Shown here: in pieces, positions 8,208 to 17,798 of the stretch
How positions within the stretch are numbered: the first letter of the stretch is position 1
Layout of the letters: each line of letters begins with the position of its first letter
From: Candidatus Enterococcus leclercqii
GTDB taxonomy: Bacteria; Bacillota; Bacilli; Lactobacillales; Enterococcaceae
DNA length: 64,000 nucleotides
Assembly (NCBI RefSeq): GCF_009933135.1
Contig: NZ_MAEH01000004.1
Location: forward strand, 20,506 to 84,505
Direction of reading: 5' to 3'
Made by a program: the position numbers and the translations under genes
Notes under the pieces: generated by a model
What the model was told of the DNA's origin: nothing
Database searches by the model: none
The model's input: the letters and a program-made list of their open reading frames with translations, nothing else

Positions 8208-9701
8208 ATGCCTGCAAAAAAACACGTCTCTTTACCGCAACTGGTGCTGATTATCACAACCACAGTCTATTCTTTTTCCAGTATGGCCACTGCCTTTTAC
8301 ATGATGGGAATCAAGGCTCTGCCTTGGTTTTTACTAGCTGGATTTGGCTACTTCATTCCTTACGCCTTGATTGTCGCTCAATATACTCGCAAATATGGCG
8401 ATCGCTCCGGCACAGTTTATGACTGGCTAAAAGACGCGCTGTCTCCAAAAGCGGCATTTGTCACTGCCTTTTTGTGGTACTGCAGCTATTTCACTTGGAT
8501 GGTCAGCCTCTTTATGAAACTGGTCATCCCATTATCCATCCTGCTCTTTGGTCAGGATATCACCGGAGAACCCTCTTGGTTTGAAATCCCGACACAATGG
8601 CTAGTGGCGTTCTTTGGAATCGCTGCGGTGGGAATTTTGACTTGGCTTATCAGTCGCGGCTTTGGTACGGTATTGCGCTTTTTGAAAATCTCTAGTCTGG
8701 CCATGGCAGGCTTATTGCTGCTCTCGGCTGTCAGTAACTTTTTTTTGGTATTGCGCCAGCCGACAGATATGTGGCACAACCTACAACACAGCTTATCAGC
8801 CCCTAGTTTTTTTGCCGGCACCGGTGATAATCTCCTCAGCCAACTGCCTTTCTTTATTTTTGCCATCACTGCATTTGGCGGTCTGGATACCGTCGCCGCT
8901 TTGTCTGACCGAACCAAAAACAGCCGCCGCCAGTTTCCTCGGGGACTGGTGTATAGCGGTGTCTTGATTCTCCTCCTCTATATCGGAGGGATCCTGTTGT
9001 GGAGCGGGGCCAATGATCTGGGAAACTTACGACAAACCGATCAGATGCACCTTGGTAATCTCATGTACGGCTTGATGGGCAGCTTGGCCCATGCCGTCAG
9101 CGCGGGTCTTGGCTTGACGGGTAACACCGCTGCTCTCGTTTACCAAATTTACATCCGCTACACAGCTTTTGTCCTGTTCGTCTCTTACTTAGGACTATTG
9201 TCTTCAATTACCTTTGGACCGCTAAAAAGTTTGATTCAAGGCACCCCGAAAGCACTTTGGCCTCAGCGTTTAACAGCCCTTAACCGACAGGACATGCCGG
9301 AAAAAGCACTGCGGCTACAAGGACTGGTGATCAGTCTGGTGATTTTGGCCATCACCTTTAATACTCAAGTCGCCGGTGAGCTGTTCAATCAATTAACCTA
9401 TATGACTAACGTAGCCCGGGCGATGCCTTACTTTGTCGTTGCTGCTAGCTTCCCATTCTTTTTGAAAAAGCGACTCGTACCAGCAAACGACCTCTTTGTT
9501 GCCAACCAAAAATTGAGTACAGCCTTTTCACTGAGCGTTTGCAGCTGTATCGTCTTTGCCATTGCCTTTCAAATCTGGCAACCCTTTTCACTGGGACATT
9601 ATAGCGACGCATTGACACTGGTGGGTGGTCCCCTTCTCTTTGCTGCAGTGGCGATGCTCCTCTATCGTCGAGGCGAAAGCCGGCAGCTGCCAGCGAAATA
9701 G
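8208..9701 (+). CDS. APC-superfamily amino-acid permease (YjeM/GadC-like)
   Basis: A 497-residue integral membrane protein with about twelve hydrophobic segments and the early helix pattern of APC transporters (TTTVYSFSSMATAFYMMG). The length and the YDWLKDALSPKAAF segment recall the YjeM / glutamate-GABA antiporter branch of the amino acid-polyamine-organocation superfamily. It would move an amino acid across the cytoplasmic membrane; the substrate cannot be told from sequence. It is divergent from nreA, with 167 bases between, and is followed by a bidirectional terminator shared with the next gene. The ribosome-binding site (AGTGAG) is weak. No decarboxylase gene lies nearby, so an acid-resistance role is not supported by context. 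Confidence 0.72.
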   Translation: MPAKKHVSLPQLVLIITTTVYSFSSMATAFYMMGIKALPWFLLAGFGYFIPYALIVAQYTRKYGDRSGTVYDWLKDALSPKAAFVTAFLWYCSYFTWMVSLFMKLVIPLSILLFGQDITGEPSWFEIPTQWLVAFFGIAAVGILTWLISRGFGTVLRFLKISSLAMAGLLLLSAVSNFFLVLRQPTDMWHNLQHSLSAPSFFAGTGDNLLSQLPFFIFAITAFGGLDTVAALSDRTKNSRRQFPRGLVYSGVLILLLYIGGILLWSGANDLGNLRQTDQMHLGNLMYGLMGSLAHAVSAGLGLTGNTAALVYQIYIRYTAFVLFVSYLGLLSSITFGPLKSLIQGTPKALWPQRLTALNRQDMPEKALRLQGLVISLVILAITFNTQVAGELFNQLTYMTNVARAMPYFVVAASFPFFLKKRLVPANDLFVANQKLSTAFSLSVCSCIVFAIAFQIWQPFSLGHYSDALTLVGGPLLFAAVAMLLYRRGESRQLPAK

Positions 9702-9841
9702 CAGGGAAAAGCATCTATTTACATCAAGTTTTGCTCCACTAATTGGAAGAATCCCTACTCAATTTTTGCTTCAATCCATTGGCCTTTTTGGCATTGCATT
9801 GCATAGAAAATAATCTGATATCGGTTATCTTATGTATTCAC

Positions 9842-9887
9842 AAAAGAGAAGCAACTTCCATTAAAGATTGGAAGTTGCTTCTCTTTT
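9842..9887. terminator. Bidirectional terminator
   Basis: A perfect 19-bp stem (AAAAGAGAAGCAACTTCCA and its complement) between the convergent permease and ABC-F genes. A and T tracts on both sides suit termination in both directions. Confidence 0.88.
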
Positions 9888-9922
9888 CATCGTGTATGAG
9901 ATGTCTAGGAGTTCGCTAATTA

Positions 9923-11458
9923 TCATTTAGAAATGATTGCTGTCACCCCTCCTTTATCCAAGTGAATGACTTTGTCTGCTACTTCAGAAATAAAACAGCC
10001 ATCATGTTCGATTAAAATCATGGAAGGTTTCACAGACAAAAGTAACTGTTGCAGCTGATCTTGATTAAAGACATCCAAGTAATTTAGCGGCTCATCCCAA
10101 ACAAATAAATTCGCACGCTGGGATAGAGACTTAGCCAACTCAACCTTTTTTCTCTGCCCCATGCTCATCTCTTGAATATCATTTTCAAAAACATTCCGTT
10201 CCATACCCATTTTTCGAAGATTATTCAAAAAGTGGGAATAATCAAGTCCTTCTTGCCTCGCAAAATCTTTCAAAGTTCCTCGATTATCTCCATAATTCTG
10301 TCGAACCTGACTAATCACAATTCCTGTCGCAATCGTTAAATTACCTCGCCGCAATTCGCCAGCAAATTCTCCTAATAGAGCAGCTAAAAGCGAACTCTTA
10401 CCACTCCCATTTGCTCCTGTTATTGCCAAACACTCTCCCTGAAGCAGTTCAAAAGAAAGCTTGTTGAAAAGGTCTGGGCCGCTAGCATACCCTAAAGTCA
10501 GCTCCTCTATTTGAATCAAGCGCCGGTTATAAGCAGGTGTATAACACATTTTTAATTGATCAATTTGCTCGATGTTTTTCAAAAGACCTTCTTTTTCAAT
10601 GACTTGAGATTCTACCCGCTGTAAAATTGCTTTGGAGCGTTTCATCAGACGAGCAGAATCAGCGCCAATTGCACCAGGACTTTTTCGACGATCCTCAGTA
10701 TCAATAAACCCACGAGATGGATTATGCTTATCACGTTCCCGGTTTCGAGACCACTCCGCCTTCTCAAGCGCCGTCTGCTGTAGTCGATTGATTTCTTTTT
10801 TCAACTTACGATTTTGAGCCTGTTCAAAGGCATCTCGACGAGCTTTCTCTTCTTCATACACTGAAAAGTTCCCTTGGTATAAAACCAACTGGCTTTTTTC
10901 AATAGCCAATATATGATCTGTCACCATATTCAGGAATCCTCGATCATGACTTACCACGATATAGCCGGATGATTTATGTTGTAAGTATCCCGCTACTTGT
11001 TTACGACCGGTAATATCCAGATGATTGGTCGGCTCATCGATTAAAGGGAAGCGCCCTTCATTTACGAATAAAAGTGCAAGTAGTACCTTGGTCTGCTCAC
11101 CACCGGAAAGTGTCGTAAAAGGACGCCACAGTACTTCTGGATCACACTCCAGCAGATTCAGCTCTCTTTCTAACTGCCACTGCTCGAATTCCTGTATCTC
11201 GTAAAGAGCATAGAAGGTCAACAGGTGAGGATTTTCTATTTTTTGTGGAAAATAATCAAGTTCCAATGGTTGGCTGATTCGCCCCTGGTAAGGTAACTTT
11301 CCTTGTAGCAGGTTTAGCAAGGTCGTCTTGCCACGACCATTTCGTCCTACTAAGCCCAATTTCCATTGAGTATCAATCATCAGTCGGGCTTCATCAAATA
11401 ACAAACTTCCCATACGATCGTAGCCGAAAGTCAAATTTTCAATTTTTATAGTTGCCAT
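9923..11458 (-). CDS. lsa: Lsa-type ABC-F ribosomal protection protein
   Basis: A 511-residue cytoplasmic protein with two ATP-binding cassettes and no membrane segments. First cassette: GRNGRGKTT, LSGGEQ and LIDEPTNHLD. Linker rich in basic residues with NRERDK (residues ~200-300). Second cassette: GANGSGKSS, MSMGQRKK and VWDEPLNYLDVFNQ. From memory the order and wording of these blocks closely follow E. faecalis Lsa(A), including LERELNLLECDPEVLWRPF. Lsa proteins bind ribosomes and displace lincosamides, streptogramin A and pleuromutilins. The leader contains an intrinsic terminator at 11561-11605, so expression is probably controlled by attenuation. Resistance in this host is inferred, and an intrinsic chromosomal copy is likely since nothing nearby suggests transfer. 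Confidence 0.85.
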   Translation of the reverse strand: MATIKIENLTFGYDRMGSLLFDEARLMIDTQWKLGLVGRNGRGKTTLLNLLQGKLPYQGRISQPLELDYFPQKIENPHLLTFYALYEIQEFEQWQLERELNLLECDPEVLWRPFTTLSGGEQTKVLLALLFVNEGRFPLIDEPTNHLDITGRKQVAGYLQHKSSGYIVVSHDRGFLNMVTDHILAIEKSQLVLYQGNFSVYEEEKARRDAFEQAQNRKLKKEINRLQQTALEKAEWSRNRERDKHNPSRGFIDTEDRRKSPGAIGADSARLMKRSKAILQRVESQVIEKEGLLKNIEQIDQLKMCYTPAYNRRLIQIEELTLGYASGPDLFNKLSFELLQGECLAITGANGSGKSSLLAALLGEFAGELRRGNLTIATGIVISQVRQNYGDNRGTLKDFARQEGLDYSHFLNNLRKMGMERNVFENDIQEMSMGQRKKVELAKSLSQRANLFVWDEPLNYLDVFNQDQLQQLLLSVKPSMILIEHDGCFISEVADKVIHLDKGGVTAIISK

Positions 11459-11560
11459 TTTTCTTCACTTCTCCATCCCTGTTCACACAGGACAGACAGA
11501 AGCAGCCTGGAAAGATTCCAGTGACACTTTTTAGCAAACCAAGTATCAATAGAAAAACAA

Positions 11561-11605
11561 GACCAGCCCGCCTCAGTTATCTTCGCAAAACTGGGCAGAC
11601 TGGTC
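11561..11605 (-). terminator. Attenuator-like terminator in the lsa leader
   Basis: On the minus strand GACCAG.CTGCCCAGTT pairs with AACTGAGGC.CTGGTC, followed at once by TTGTTTTTCTATT. It lies about 100 bases before the lsa start and in the sense direction, so it would stop transcription before the gene unless it is prevented from folding. Intrinsic-terminator attenuation with a short leader peptide is known for several ABC-F resistance genes. Confidence 0.72.
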
Positions 11606-11680
11606 ATCAAGTCGGTATGAAAGAATGCGACAAAAAAGATGTTAGAACCACTGCAAAACACAACTATTACAGTCGTGCTT

Positions 11681-11721
11681 CTATCTTTTCATCATCTCTT
11701 TTATTGGACCTGAAGAATCAT
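11681..11721 (-). other. Candidate lsa leader peptides
   Basis: Two tiny open frames lie upstream of the attenuator on the minus strand: ATG-start MILQVQ (11701-11721) and MMKR (11681-11695). Either could be the translated leader that senses a stalled ribosome. Their ribosome-binding sites are weak, so this is only a candidate. Confidence 0.25.
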
Positions 11722-12082
11722 CTTTTACCACCAGTTCTTGCGAAAATCTGCACACTAATCCCGTAAAGTTCTCTACGGACAGTCTGAATGCAGCTTTTGC
11801 CTTATTTGGTGATAATGATCATCAGGATCCCTCGCTCTCCTATTATTGGTTTTACTGTAGCATGGCTAAATCAAAGGGTCAAACAAAAGACGTCGCCAAA
11901 TTTTGTACTCCCCTTTGCAGCGCTAACTCCATACTTGCTGCGCTATCTTCACGTATTCCATGAAACTAATGGACAGTCAAGTCTCTAACAACATAGTTTT
12001 CTCTCAATCAGATACTCAAGCTCTGTAACCAGAAAATAGCAGCTGATTCAAGAGATCTTTGTTTATTCCAGAATAACTTTCC
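11722..12082. other. Gap between lsa leader and GH35 gene
   Basis: No gene is supported. It should include the lsa promoter on the minus strand. An open frame at 11788-11988 on the plus strand lacks a ribosome-binding site and family features. Confidence 0.4.
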
Positions 12083-13828
12083 TCAACCTAAATCCGGTTG
12101 ATCGAAAAAGGTGATGCTTTCTCCAACCTTGCCATCAGATTCGAACACGATGATTTCGTTTTTCCCGCTCTTCAATAGTGGTCCTGGCAGATACAGCCGT
12201 TTTTGCGGACCGACTTCCCAAAAGCGACCTAAATTAAAGCCATTGACGGTCACAAAGCCTTTTCCCCAACCGGTAAGCTCAATAAAAGTATCTCCCACTT
12301 CATCTACCTCTAATTCAAAGCGAGTGAAACTTGGCTGCCCAGAAAGATAGTCACCGCTGAAGTCCACTTGCTCCAAATTATCCATTGGCAGGCTGTACAT
12401 CTCCCAATCGGCACGATAGGCACCATTGACGATTACACCGTCTTTAATTCCTTTGTGCTGATGGTTCATCTTAACAGAGTAATTCACTCGTCCCATGTTT
12501 TCCACGAGAATCCCCAGCTCATTTGACTCTGCTGTTAACTCAATCTTTTGAGACACGCCGATTTCTTGATCGTATTGTGTCATCAACAGTGACTCATTGA
12601 CAAAGATATTGGCTCGGTCCATGCAAGAAATCAGCCGAAAATCTTCAATGTGACGAGGGGCGCCGATAGCACTCTTGTAGTAAACATAACCGGTAGCCTG
12701 ATTCAACTCTTCCATCGATAATGGGTAAGGACTTTTCACGGGTTCAGCCAGTTTATCCAATGTGCTAAACAAAGAGACCCGGTCTTTTGCCTGAAGTTTT
12801 CCATAGGCCTTTTTCACGATTTTCGTAGAAAGCGCAAACTCGGGAAGCTCTGTGTATTGGGCGATAATTTCTTGAAAAGCTTGGTATTTCGGTGTAATGT
12901 CCCCCCACTCTGTCAGCAACGCATCATAATCATAGCTTGTCACATCCGGTGCCAGTTTTTCGTAATAGTTGGCACCGGACGTAAAGCCGAAGTTCGTGCC
13001 GCCATGGAACATATAGATATTCACGCTTCCTTCTGCCAAGATATCCCGCAACTCTTTGGCGGCAGCTTCCACTGAGGTAGTGTGATGATGCTCATCTCCC
13101 CAAGCATCAAACCAGCCAATCCAAAATTCCATCACCATCAGCGGCTTCTTTGTCCCATGAAATTTTCGTAACACGTCGAACCACTTTTTGATATCTGAAC
13201 CACAGTTAATCGTCGGCAAGGCGATGTCTGGAATTGTGCCATTGTCCAGCATGTCATGCCACGGACCATCAGAAGTTACCAATGGAACGACCACACCTTT
13301 GTCTCGCATCAACTGTGCCATCTGTCGCAGATATTTTTTATCATTGGCGTAACTCCCATATTCATTTTCCACCTGCATCATGAGAATTGGGCCGCCGTGA
13401 GTGATTTGCAGATCCGTCACTTGCGGCAGCAACTGATCAAAATACCGTTGAATTTTTTCCATAAAAGGGCCATAGGAAAAGCGCAGTTTCATCTTCGGGT
13501 CTTGCAGTAACCAATAAGGCAGCCCCCCAAACTCCCACTCCGCACAAATATAAGGCGCCGGACGTAAAATCACATATAGGCCCACTTCCTGAGCAATCTG
13601 AATGAAGCGCCGCAGATCATTGCCTCCAGAAAAATCATATTCTCCTTCATTAGGCTCATGCTTGTTCCAGGCTACATACGTCTCCACCGTGTTACAGCCC
13701 AGCAATCGCAGTTTTTCCAACCGATCTCGCCAGTATTCTGGCACCACGCGGAAATAATGGATGGATCCACTGATAACTTTAAAAGGCTTTCCTTCCAAAT
13801 AAAACTCATCTTTGATTTCAAAACTCAT
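12083..13828 (-). CDS. GH35 beta-galactosidase
   Basis: A 581-residue intracellular glycoside hydrolase of family 35 (no signal peptide). It releases terminal beta-linked galactose. Catalytic residues are clear: acid/base E156 in QVENEYGSY and nucleophile E234 in LMVMEFWIGWFD. The N-terminal signature LRPAPYICAEWEFGGLPYWL lies near residues 88-107. The C-terminal third holds the jelly-roll-like domains usual for bacterial GH35. GAGGA precedes the ATG. The GH42 gene lies 106 bases upstream in the same direction, so the pair is probably one operon for uptake-linked hydrolysis of galacto-oligosaccharides; no sugar transporter is adjacent. Confidence 0.92.
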   Translation of the reverse strand: MSFEIKDEFYLEGKPFKVISGSIHYFRVVPEYWRDRLEKLRLLGCNTVETYVAWNKHEPNEGEYDFSGGNDLRRFIQIAQEVGLYVILRPAPYICAEWEFGGLPYWLLQDPKMKLRFSYGPFMEKIQRYFDQLLPQVTDLQITHGGPILMMQVENEYGSYANDKKYLRQMAQLMRDKGVVVPLVTSDGPWHDMLDNGTIPDIALPTINCGSDIKKWFDVLRKFHGTKKPLMVMEFWIGWFDAWGDEHHHTTSVEAAAKELRDILAEGSVNIYMFHGGTNFGFTSGANYYEKLAPDVTSYDYDALLTEWGDITPKYQAFQEIIAQYTELPEFALSTKIVKKAYGKLQAKDRVSLFSTLDKLAEPVKSPYPLSMEELNQATGYVYYKSAIGAPRHIEDFRLISCMDRANIFVNESLLMTQYDQEIGVSQKIELTAESNELGILVENMGRVNYSVKMNHQHKGIKDGVIVNGAYRADWEMYSLPMDNLEQVDFSGDYLSGQPSFTRFELEVDEVGDTFIELTGWGKGFVTVNGFNLGRFWEVGPQKRLYLPGPLLKSGKNEIIVFESDGKVGESITFFDQPDLG

Positions 13829-13934
13829 CTTCGTTCCTCCTGCTTCTTATGTAGCCGACAGCCTAACAACAACTATCGCCACACTTAACGATGAATCGAC
13901 CCGTACCTAACTAACAAAATACTTTGCACTTAGT

Positions 13935-15926
13935 TTAAAGCGCCGGTTTTACCAGATAGGTGGTGTATTTTGCCAAGTCATGGGCTTTTAGCACCGTACC
14001 TTTTAACAAGTCTGTTGCCCCGACAAAAGCTTTTGGCAATGGCAGTGCGTCATCTGTGAAGTTCATGATGAAATAATAGCGCTGCCCTTCTTTTTCCCGA
14101 ACCGCAATTTCCAGTTTAGTGGGTTCAGCCAAGACAGGGGATACACCGGCAGCTGCCTCTGTCAGAACCTTATCTAGTAAAACCGGCTCCAATTCGGTTC
14201 CTACATAATAGACAGTCCCTTTGCCAAATGTATTTTTAGTCATCGCTGGGGAACCCGCGTAAAAGTTGCTCGTATATTCTGCCAGGCTTTCTGCTCCTTC
14301 GAGATGGAGAATGTCACACAAGAGATGTGCCTTCCCGCTTGTCCCATCCGTAAATACGACACTGTTGCTTTGTTCCGGCGCCAACGCATCAATCTCCTCG
14401 GCCCAAACCCCGCACATTTTTCGCAGTGGGCCTGGATAGCCGCCTAGATGTACATTGTCAGATTGATCCACGATTCCACTCATAAAGCCAGTGATCAACG
14501 TACCACCCTCTGCCACAAAGGTTTCCAGCGCTTCGGCCATTCCCTCTTTAATCATGTATAGAACCGGTGCGACAATCACTTTATATTTGGAGAAGTCTGC
14601 TGTTACACCAAGCATGTCCACAGAGATATTTTGATCGTAAAAATAGCGATAATACTTGTGCATCTGATCCACGTATTTTAAATCAACAGACGGCCCACTG
14701 GTATACTCCAGTGCCCAGTAGTTGTCCCAGTCGAAAATCATTCCCACTTCAGAAGGTGTTTTGGCTCCAAGTATTTCAGATAAACGGGTCAACTCTTCTC
14801 CCAATTCAGCCGTCTCCCGGAACACTCGGGTATTTTCTGTTCCCACATGTTCAATTACTGCTCCATGGAATTTCTCACATGCCCCAATGCTACGCCGCAA
14901 TTGGAAAAATTGAATCGTGTCTGCACCATGGGCAATCGTTTGGTAGCTTTGGGCTCGCATTTGGCCGGGCTTTTTCAGTGAATTGTAGGCTTGCCAATTT
15001 TGTTGTGACGGTGTTTGTTCCATCAGCATAAACGGTTGCTGATCTTTAACCCCCCGCATCAAATCATGCGTCATCGCCACCTGACTCCATGGCGTATCGT
15101 AAGCCGGATAATTGTCCCAAGAAACGATATCCAATTCTTTGGCCCATTTGAAGTAGTCCAGCCCCTTATAAGTCCCCATCAAGTTAGTAGTAATCGCGGT
15201 GTCTTTGTCATGCTGACGAATGGCAGCTTTTTCCAGCTTGAAAGTCTCCAGACGAGAATCCGACATAAATCGGCAATAATCAATGGAAATCCCCGCAAAA
15301 GCCGTCTTGTCGTAGCCGATTCCTTCTGACAAGGCATTTGGTACAACAATCTCATCAAAATCATAGAGCGTGTGACCCCAAAATTCCATGTTCCAGGCTT
15401 TGTTTACGGCATCAATGGTCTGGTATTTGTCCTTCACCCACACGCGAAAGGCAGCTTCACATTTTTCACAATAGCAGTAATTGCCATACTCGTTGTTAAC
15501 GTGCCAGCAGGTCACATGAGGATTGCTGCCATAACGTTCTGCCAGTTTACCCGCTAAACGAGCAGAATATTTGCGGAAAATTTCACTAGACGGACAGTTG
15601 TTGTGGCGTCCACCAAATTTGTGTGTCCGACCGTCATAATCCACGTGAGCGACTTCTGGATATTTTTTGTACATCCAGCCAGGCATCGCTGCCGTGGATG
15701 TGGCCAAAACAATATCATAATTGTCCTTTGACAACATCGCGATAACTTCATCCAATTCGTCGAAGTAATAGTCATTTTCAGAAGGTTGGATCTTCGCCCA
15801 TGAAAAGACATTGATCGTGGCCGAATTGATCTGAGCCTTTTTAAAAATACGCAGATCTTCTGACCAGACCTCCTTTTCCCATTGATTCGGATTGTAGTCA
15901 CCTCCATAGAGGATTCGATTAAACAT
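13935..15926 (-). CDS. GH42 beta-galactosidase
   Basis: A 663-residue cytoplasmic family-42 beta-galactosidase. Acid/base E146 lies in WHVNNEYGNY, the nucleophile is E303 in FMLMEQTPSQQNW. A Cys cluster, C111 with C151, C153 and C156 (CYCEKC), matches the structural zinc site of GH42 enzymes. The C-terminal part covers the trimerisation and beta-sandwich domains. The ATG follows AAAAGGAGA. It is transcribed away from an AraC-family regulator (16135-17127), whose gene shares the 208-base intergenic region, so that regulator probably controls it. GH42 enzymes usually prefer plant or milk oligosaccharide galactosides over free lactose. Confidence 0.93.
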   Translation of the reverse strand: MFNRILYGGDYNPNQWEKEVWSEDLRIFKKAQINSATINVFSWAKIQPSENDYYFDELDEVIAMLSKDNYDIVLATSTAAMPGWMYKKYPEVAHVDYDGRTHKFGGRHNNCPSSEIFRKYSARLAGKLAERYGSNPHVTCWHVNNEYGNYCYCEKCEAAFRVWVKDKYQTIDAVNKAWNMEFWGHTLYDFDEIVVPNALSEGIGYDKTAFAGISIDYCRFMSDSRLETFKLEKAAIRQHDKDTAITTNLMGTYKGLDYFKWAKELDIVSWDNYPAYDTPWSQVAMTHDLMRGVKDQQPFMLMEQTPSQQNWQAYNSLKKPGQMRAQSYQTIAHGADTIQFFQLRRSIGACEKFHGAVIEHVGTENTRVFRETAELGEELTRLSEILGAKTPSEVGMIFDWDNYWALEYTSGPSVDLKYVDQMHKYYRYFYDQNISVDMLGVTADFSKYKVIVAPVLYMIKEGMAEALETFVAEGGTLITGFMSGIVDQSDNVHLGGYPGPLRKMCGVWAEEIDALAPEQSNSVVFTDGTSGKAHLLCDILHLEGAESLAEYTSNFYAGSPAMTKNTFGKGTVYYVGTELEPVLLDKVLTEAAAGVSPVLAEPTKLEIAVREKEGQRYYFIMNFTDDALPLPKAFVGATDLLKGTVLKAHDLAKYTTYLVKPAL

Positions 15927-15979
15927 AGTGTAGTCTCCTTTTCTTTGCTGCCGCCCAAAAATAGAAACAGCAGCAAGTT

Positions 15980-16009
15980 TATATATGATTTAGTGTCTTA
16001 AAATGTAAA
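15980..16009 (-). promoter_or_regulatory. Candidate GH42 promoter
   Basis: On the minus strand TTTACA (-35) and TATATA (-10) are separated by 18 bases, about 55 bases before the GH42 start. Confidence 0.5.
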
Positions 16010-16056
16010 CTTATATTTGTCGCAGGCATTGCCAACCCACTGCTTAACACCCTCAT

Positions 16057-16070
16057 TGTAAACGCTAGCG
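16057..16070. promoter_or_regulatory. Possible CRE (CcpA) site
   Basis: TGTAAACGCTAGCG matches 12 of 14 positions of the catabolite-responsive element consensus TGWAANCGNTNWCA. It lies between the divergent AraC regulator and the beta-galactosidase operon, where carbon catabolite control would be expected. Confidence 0.45.
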
Positions 16071-16134
16071 ACGCATGTTAGTATAGATTCCACAAACAAA
16101 AAATATAAAAAATCGAAACAAGAGGTACCTTGCC

Positions 16135-17127
16135 ATGCCCATCTATTTTCAACCCATCAGCGAAACACTCCCATTCTCATTAGAATCCATCGGAAATCAT
16201 TGGGGCCAAGAAAGCGTCTCTCGCAAACAAGGCTATTCTCATTATCATTGGCTGCAAACTGAAAAAGGCCAAGGACAGGTGCAAGTAGCTGGACAACTGG
16301 TCACGCTGCGTCAAGGTGAAGGTGTCCTGCTGCCGCCTTATACCCCCCACGCTTATTTTGCTGATGAGGCAGTCATTGAAATTGGCAGTCGTTCCGAAAA
16401 CAGAACTGGCACTCTTGGTTTGGGACGCGCTCCACAACTAATCAATGAGTACGGCATTCGGTCAGATCACAAGATTCACCAAGACGTAGCAGACACTGAA
16501 AAGCCGTTGACAGACTACCTGTCAACAGCTGACAAAAAAACCGCAGAAGAAAACAACGGCTGGCAGACCCGCTTTGTCACCTTCAACGGCATGTTGGAAG
16601 ACCATTTTTCAGAAATACTCGGCACCAATCGAGTCATTTTTTCCAATGATACTCCGGAGTTTTCCTTTTCCCGCTGGATTGACGCCGTAGTGGCCGACCT
16701 CACCACTCGCATCCTTGATTCCGCGCAAGCCTCAGCAGACTGCTATCGCTTTTTAATGTATCTATCAAAAGGCTACGAAAATCAGCTGGCAATCAGCCAC
16801 CCGCTATTTCAGCAATTCGTCCTACCGACAATCGAACACATCGAGTTGGCATTTGGCGAGGATTTGACAGTAGAGGAACTAGCTGCGACACTATTCATCA
16901 CGCCACAATACCTCACCCGCCTCTTCCGCCGTTTCACCGGAAAATCAACCCAGCAATATCTGCTGGATTTCCGCCTAAACAAAGCAAAAGAGTTCCTGAT
17001 GAATCATCAGGAACTCTCAGTACAAGACATTGCCAGTGCAGTCGGCTTTGCCAGCGCCAGTCGCTTTGTGCAGGTCTTTAAAGAAAAGAACCGAGTTACC
17101 CCGGGACGCTTTCGGCGAGGGGAGTGA
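16135..17127 (+). CDS. AraC-family regulator of the galactosidase genes
   Basis: A 330-residue transcription factor with an N-terminal cupin-like sugar-sensing domain (the LVTLRQGEGVLLPPYTPHAY strand pattern, residues ~58-78) and a C-terminal double helix-turn-helix from about residue 235, including LTVEELAATLFITPQYLTRL and FRRFTGKSTQQYLLDFRLN, and the closing VGFASASRFVQVFKE. Such proteins usually activate adjacent sugar genes when bound to the inducer. Divergent from GH42, so the GH42-GH35 operon is the likely target. Start ATG follows AAGAGG. Confidence 0.87.
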   Translation: MPIYFQPISETLPFSLESIGNHWGQESVSRKQGYSHYHWLQTEKGQGQVQVAGQLVTLRQGEGVLLPPYTPHAYFADEAVIEIGSRSENRTGTLGLGRAPQLINEYGIRSDHKIHQDVADTEKPLTDYLSTADKKTAEENNGWQTRFVTFNGMLEDHFSEILGTNRVIFSNDTPEFSFSRWIDAVVADLTTRILDSAQASADCYRFLMYLSKGYENQLAISHPLFQQFVLPTIEHIELAFGEDLTVEELAATLFITPQYLTRLFRRFTGKSTQQYLLDFRLNKAKEFLMNHQELSVQDIASAVGFASASRFVQVFKEKNRVTPGRFRRGE

Positions 17128-17798
17128 CCATAAAAAGGAGTTGAAACCTAGACTGGTCTTCTTGCAATGTATCCTTGATAAAATTGAGCCAGGGTTCATT
17201 TGCAGCAAACTTCTGAAGTAACGTGAGCTTATCACAAAATTTCTGAAGACCCCTGTCTCTATCCCATTCCTTTTACTCTCATGTTCAAGGTAACAATTAA
17301 AAAGATAGCCAACTACTAAATAAATGGACCAAGCAAACTGATAAGTGAACTTTTTTGTTCCAGTTCTCAATTTTGCCTATAGCCCCTGTCTCTCAAAGAC
17401 AAGGGGCTCTTCCTGTAGCCATCTGTCTTTTCGCTATTTCCCTACTGAAACCACCCGCAATTCAAAAAAATTCTGCCAAATCACGAAAACTTTCAGGAAA
17501 CCCGCAAAAACTTGTTGCTTTTTTCACAAAAATCCGTAAAGTAAACAACGGACTTATCAAATTCAGTGGTCACGTATCTGCTGTCTTCTCATTAACATCC
17601 TTCCCCGCTTTCTGGATTGTCATTGACTATCGGACAACGATTCACCCTTGACCACCAAAAATGAACGGCTTCGAGACAGACAAGTTGAGTTGAACACTGT
17701 TTTGCAAATGACAGACGACCAAAACGGGCGCATTCTCCGTCCTTTTTTCATCGACTACTCTATCTTCCCAGCCAACTATCGAAAGGAGCACTTCTCAT
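17128..17798. other. Long gap upstream of the second FNT gene
   Basis: No gene is supported. A hairpin at 17381-17408 (AGCCCCTGTCT with AGACAAGGGGCT) has no clear T-run. TTGTTGCTTTTTTCACAA at 17512-17529 matches 15 of 18 positions of a Rex palindrome, with one perfect half. Open frames here lack ribosome-binding sites. Confidence 0.4.

Noticed and set aside
11446..11661. 71-codon minus-strand frame overlapping the lsa start
   Set aside because: It runs through the attenuator hairpin and has no ribosome-binding site; the composition is that of a leader RNA.
11788..11988. 66-codon plus-strand frame in the lsa-GH35 gap
   Set aside because: No ribosome-binding site and no family features.
17355..17651. 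98-codon plus-strand frame before the second FNT gene
   Set aside because: No ribosome-binding site, low-complexity composition, crosses a hairpin.
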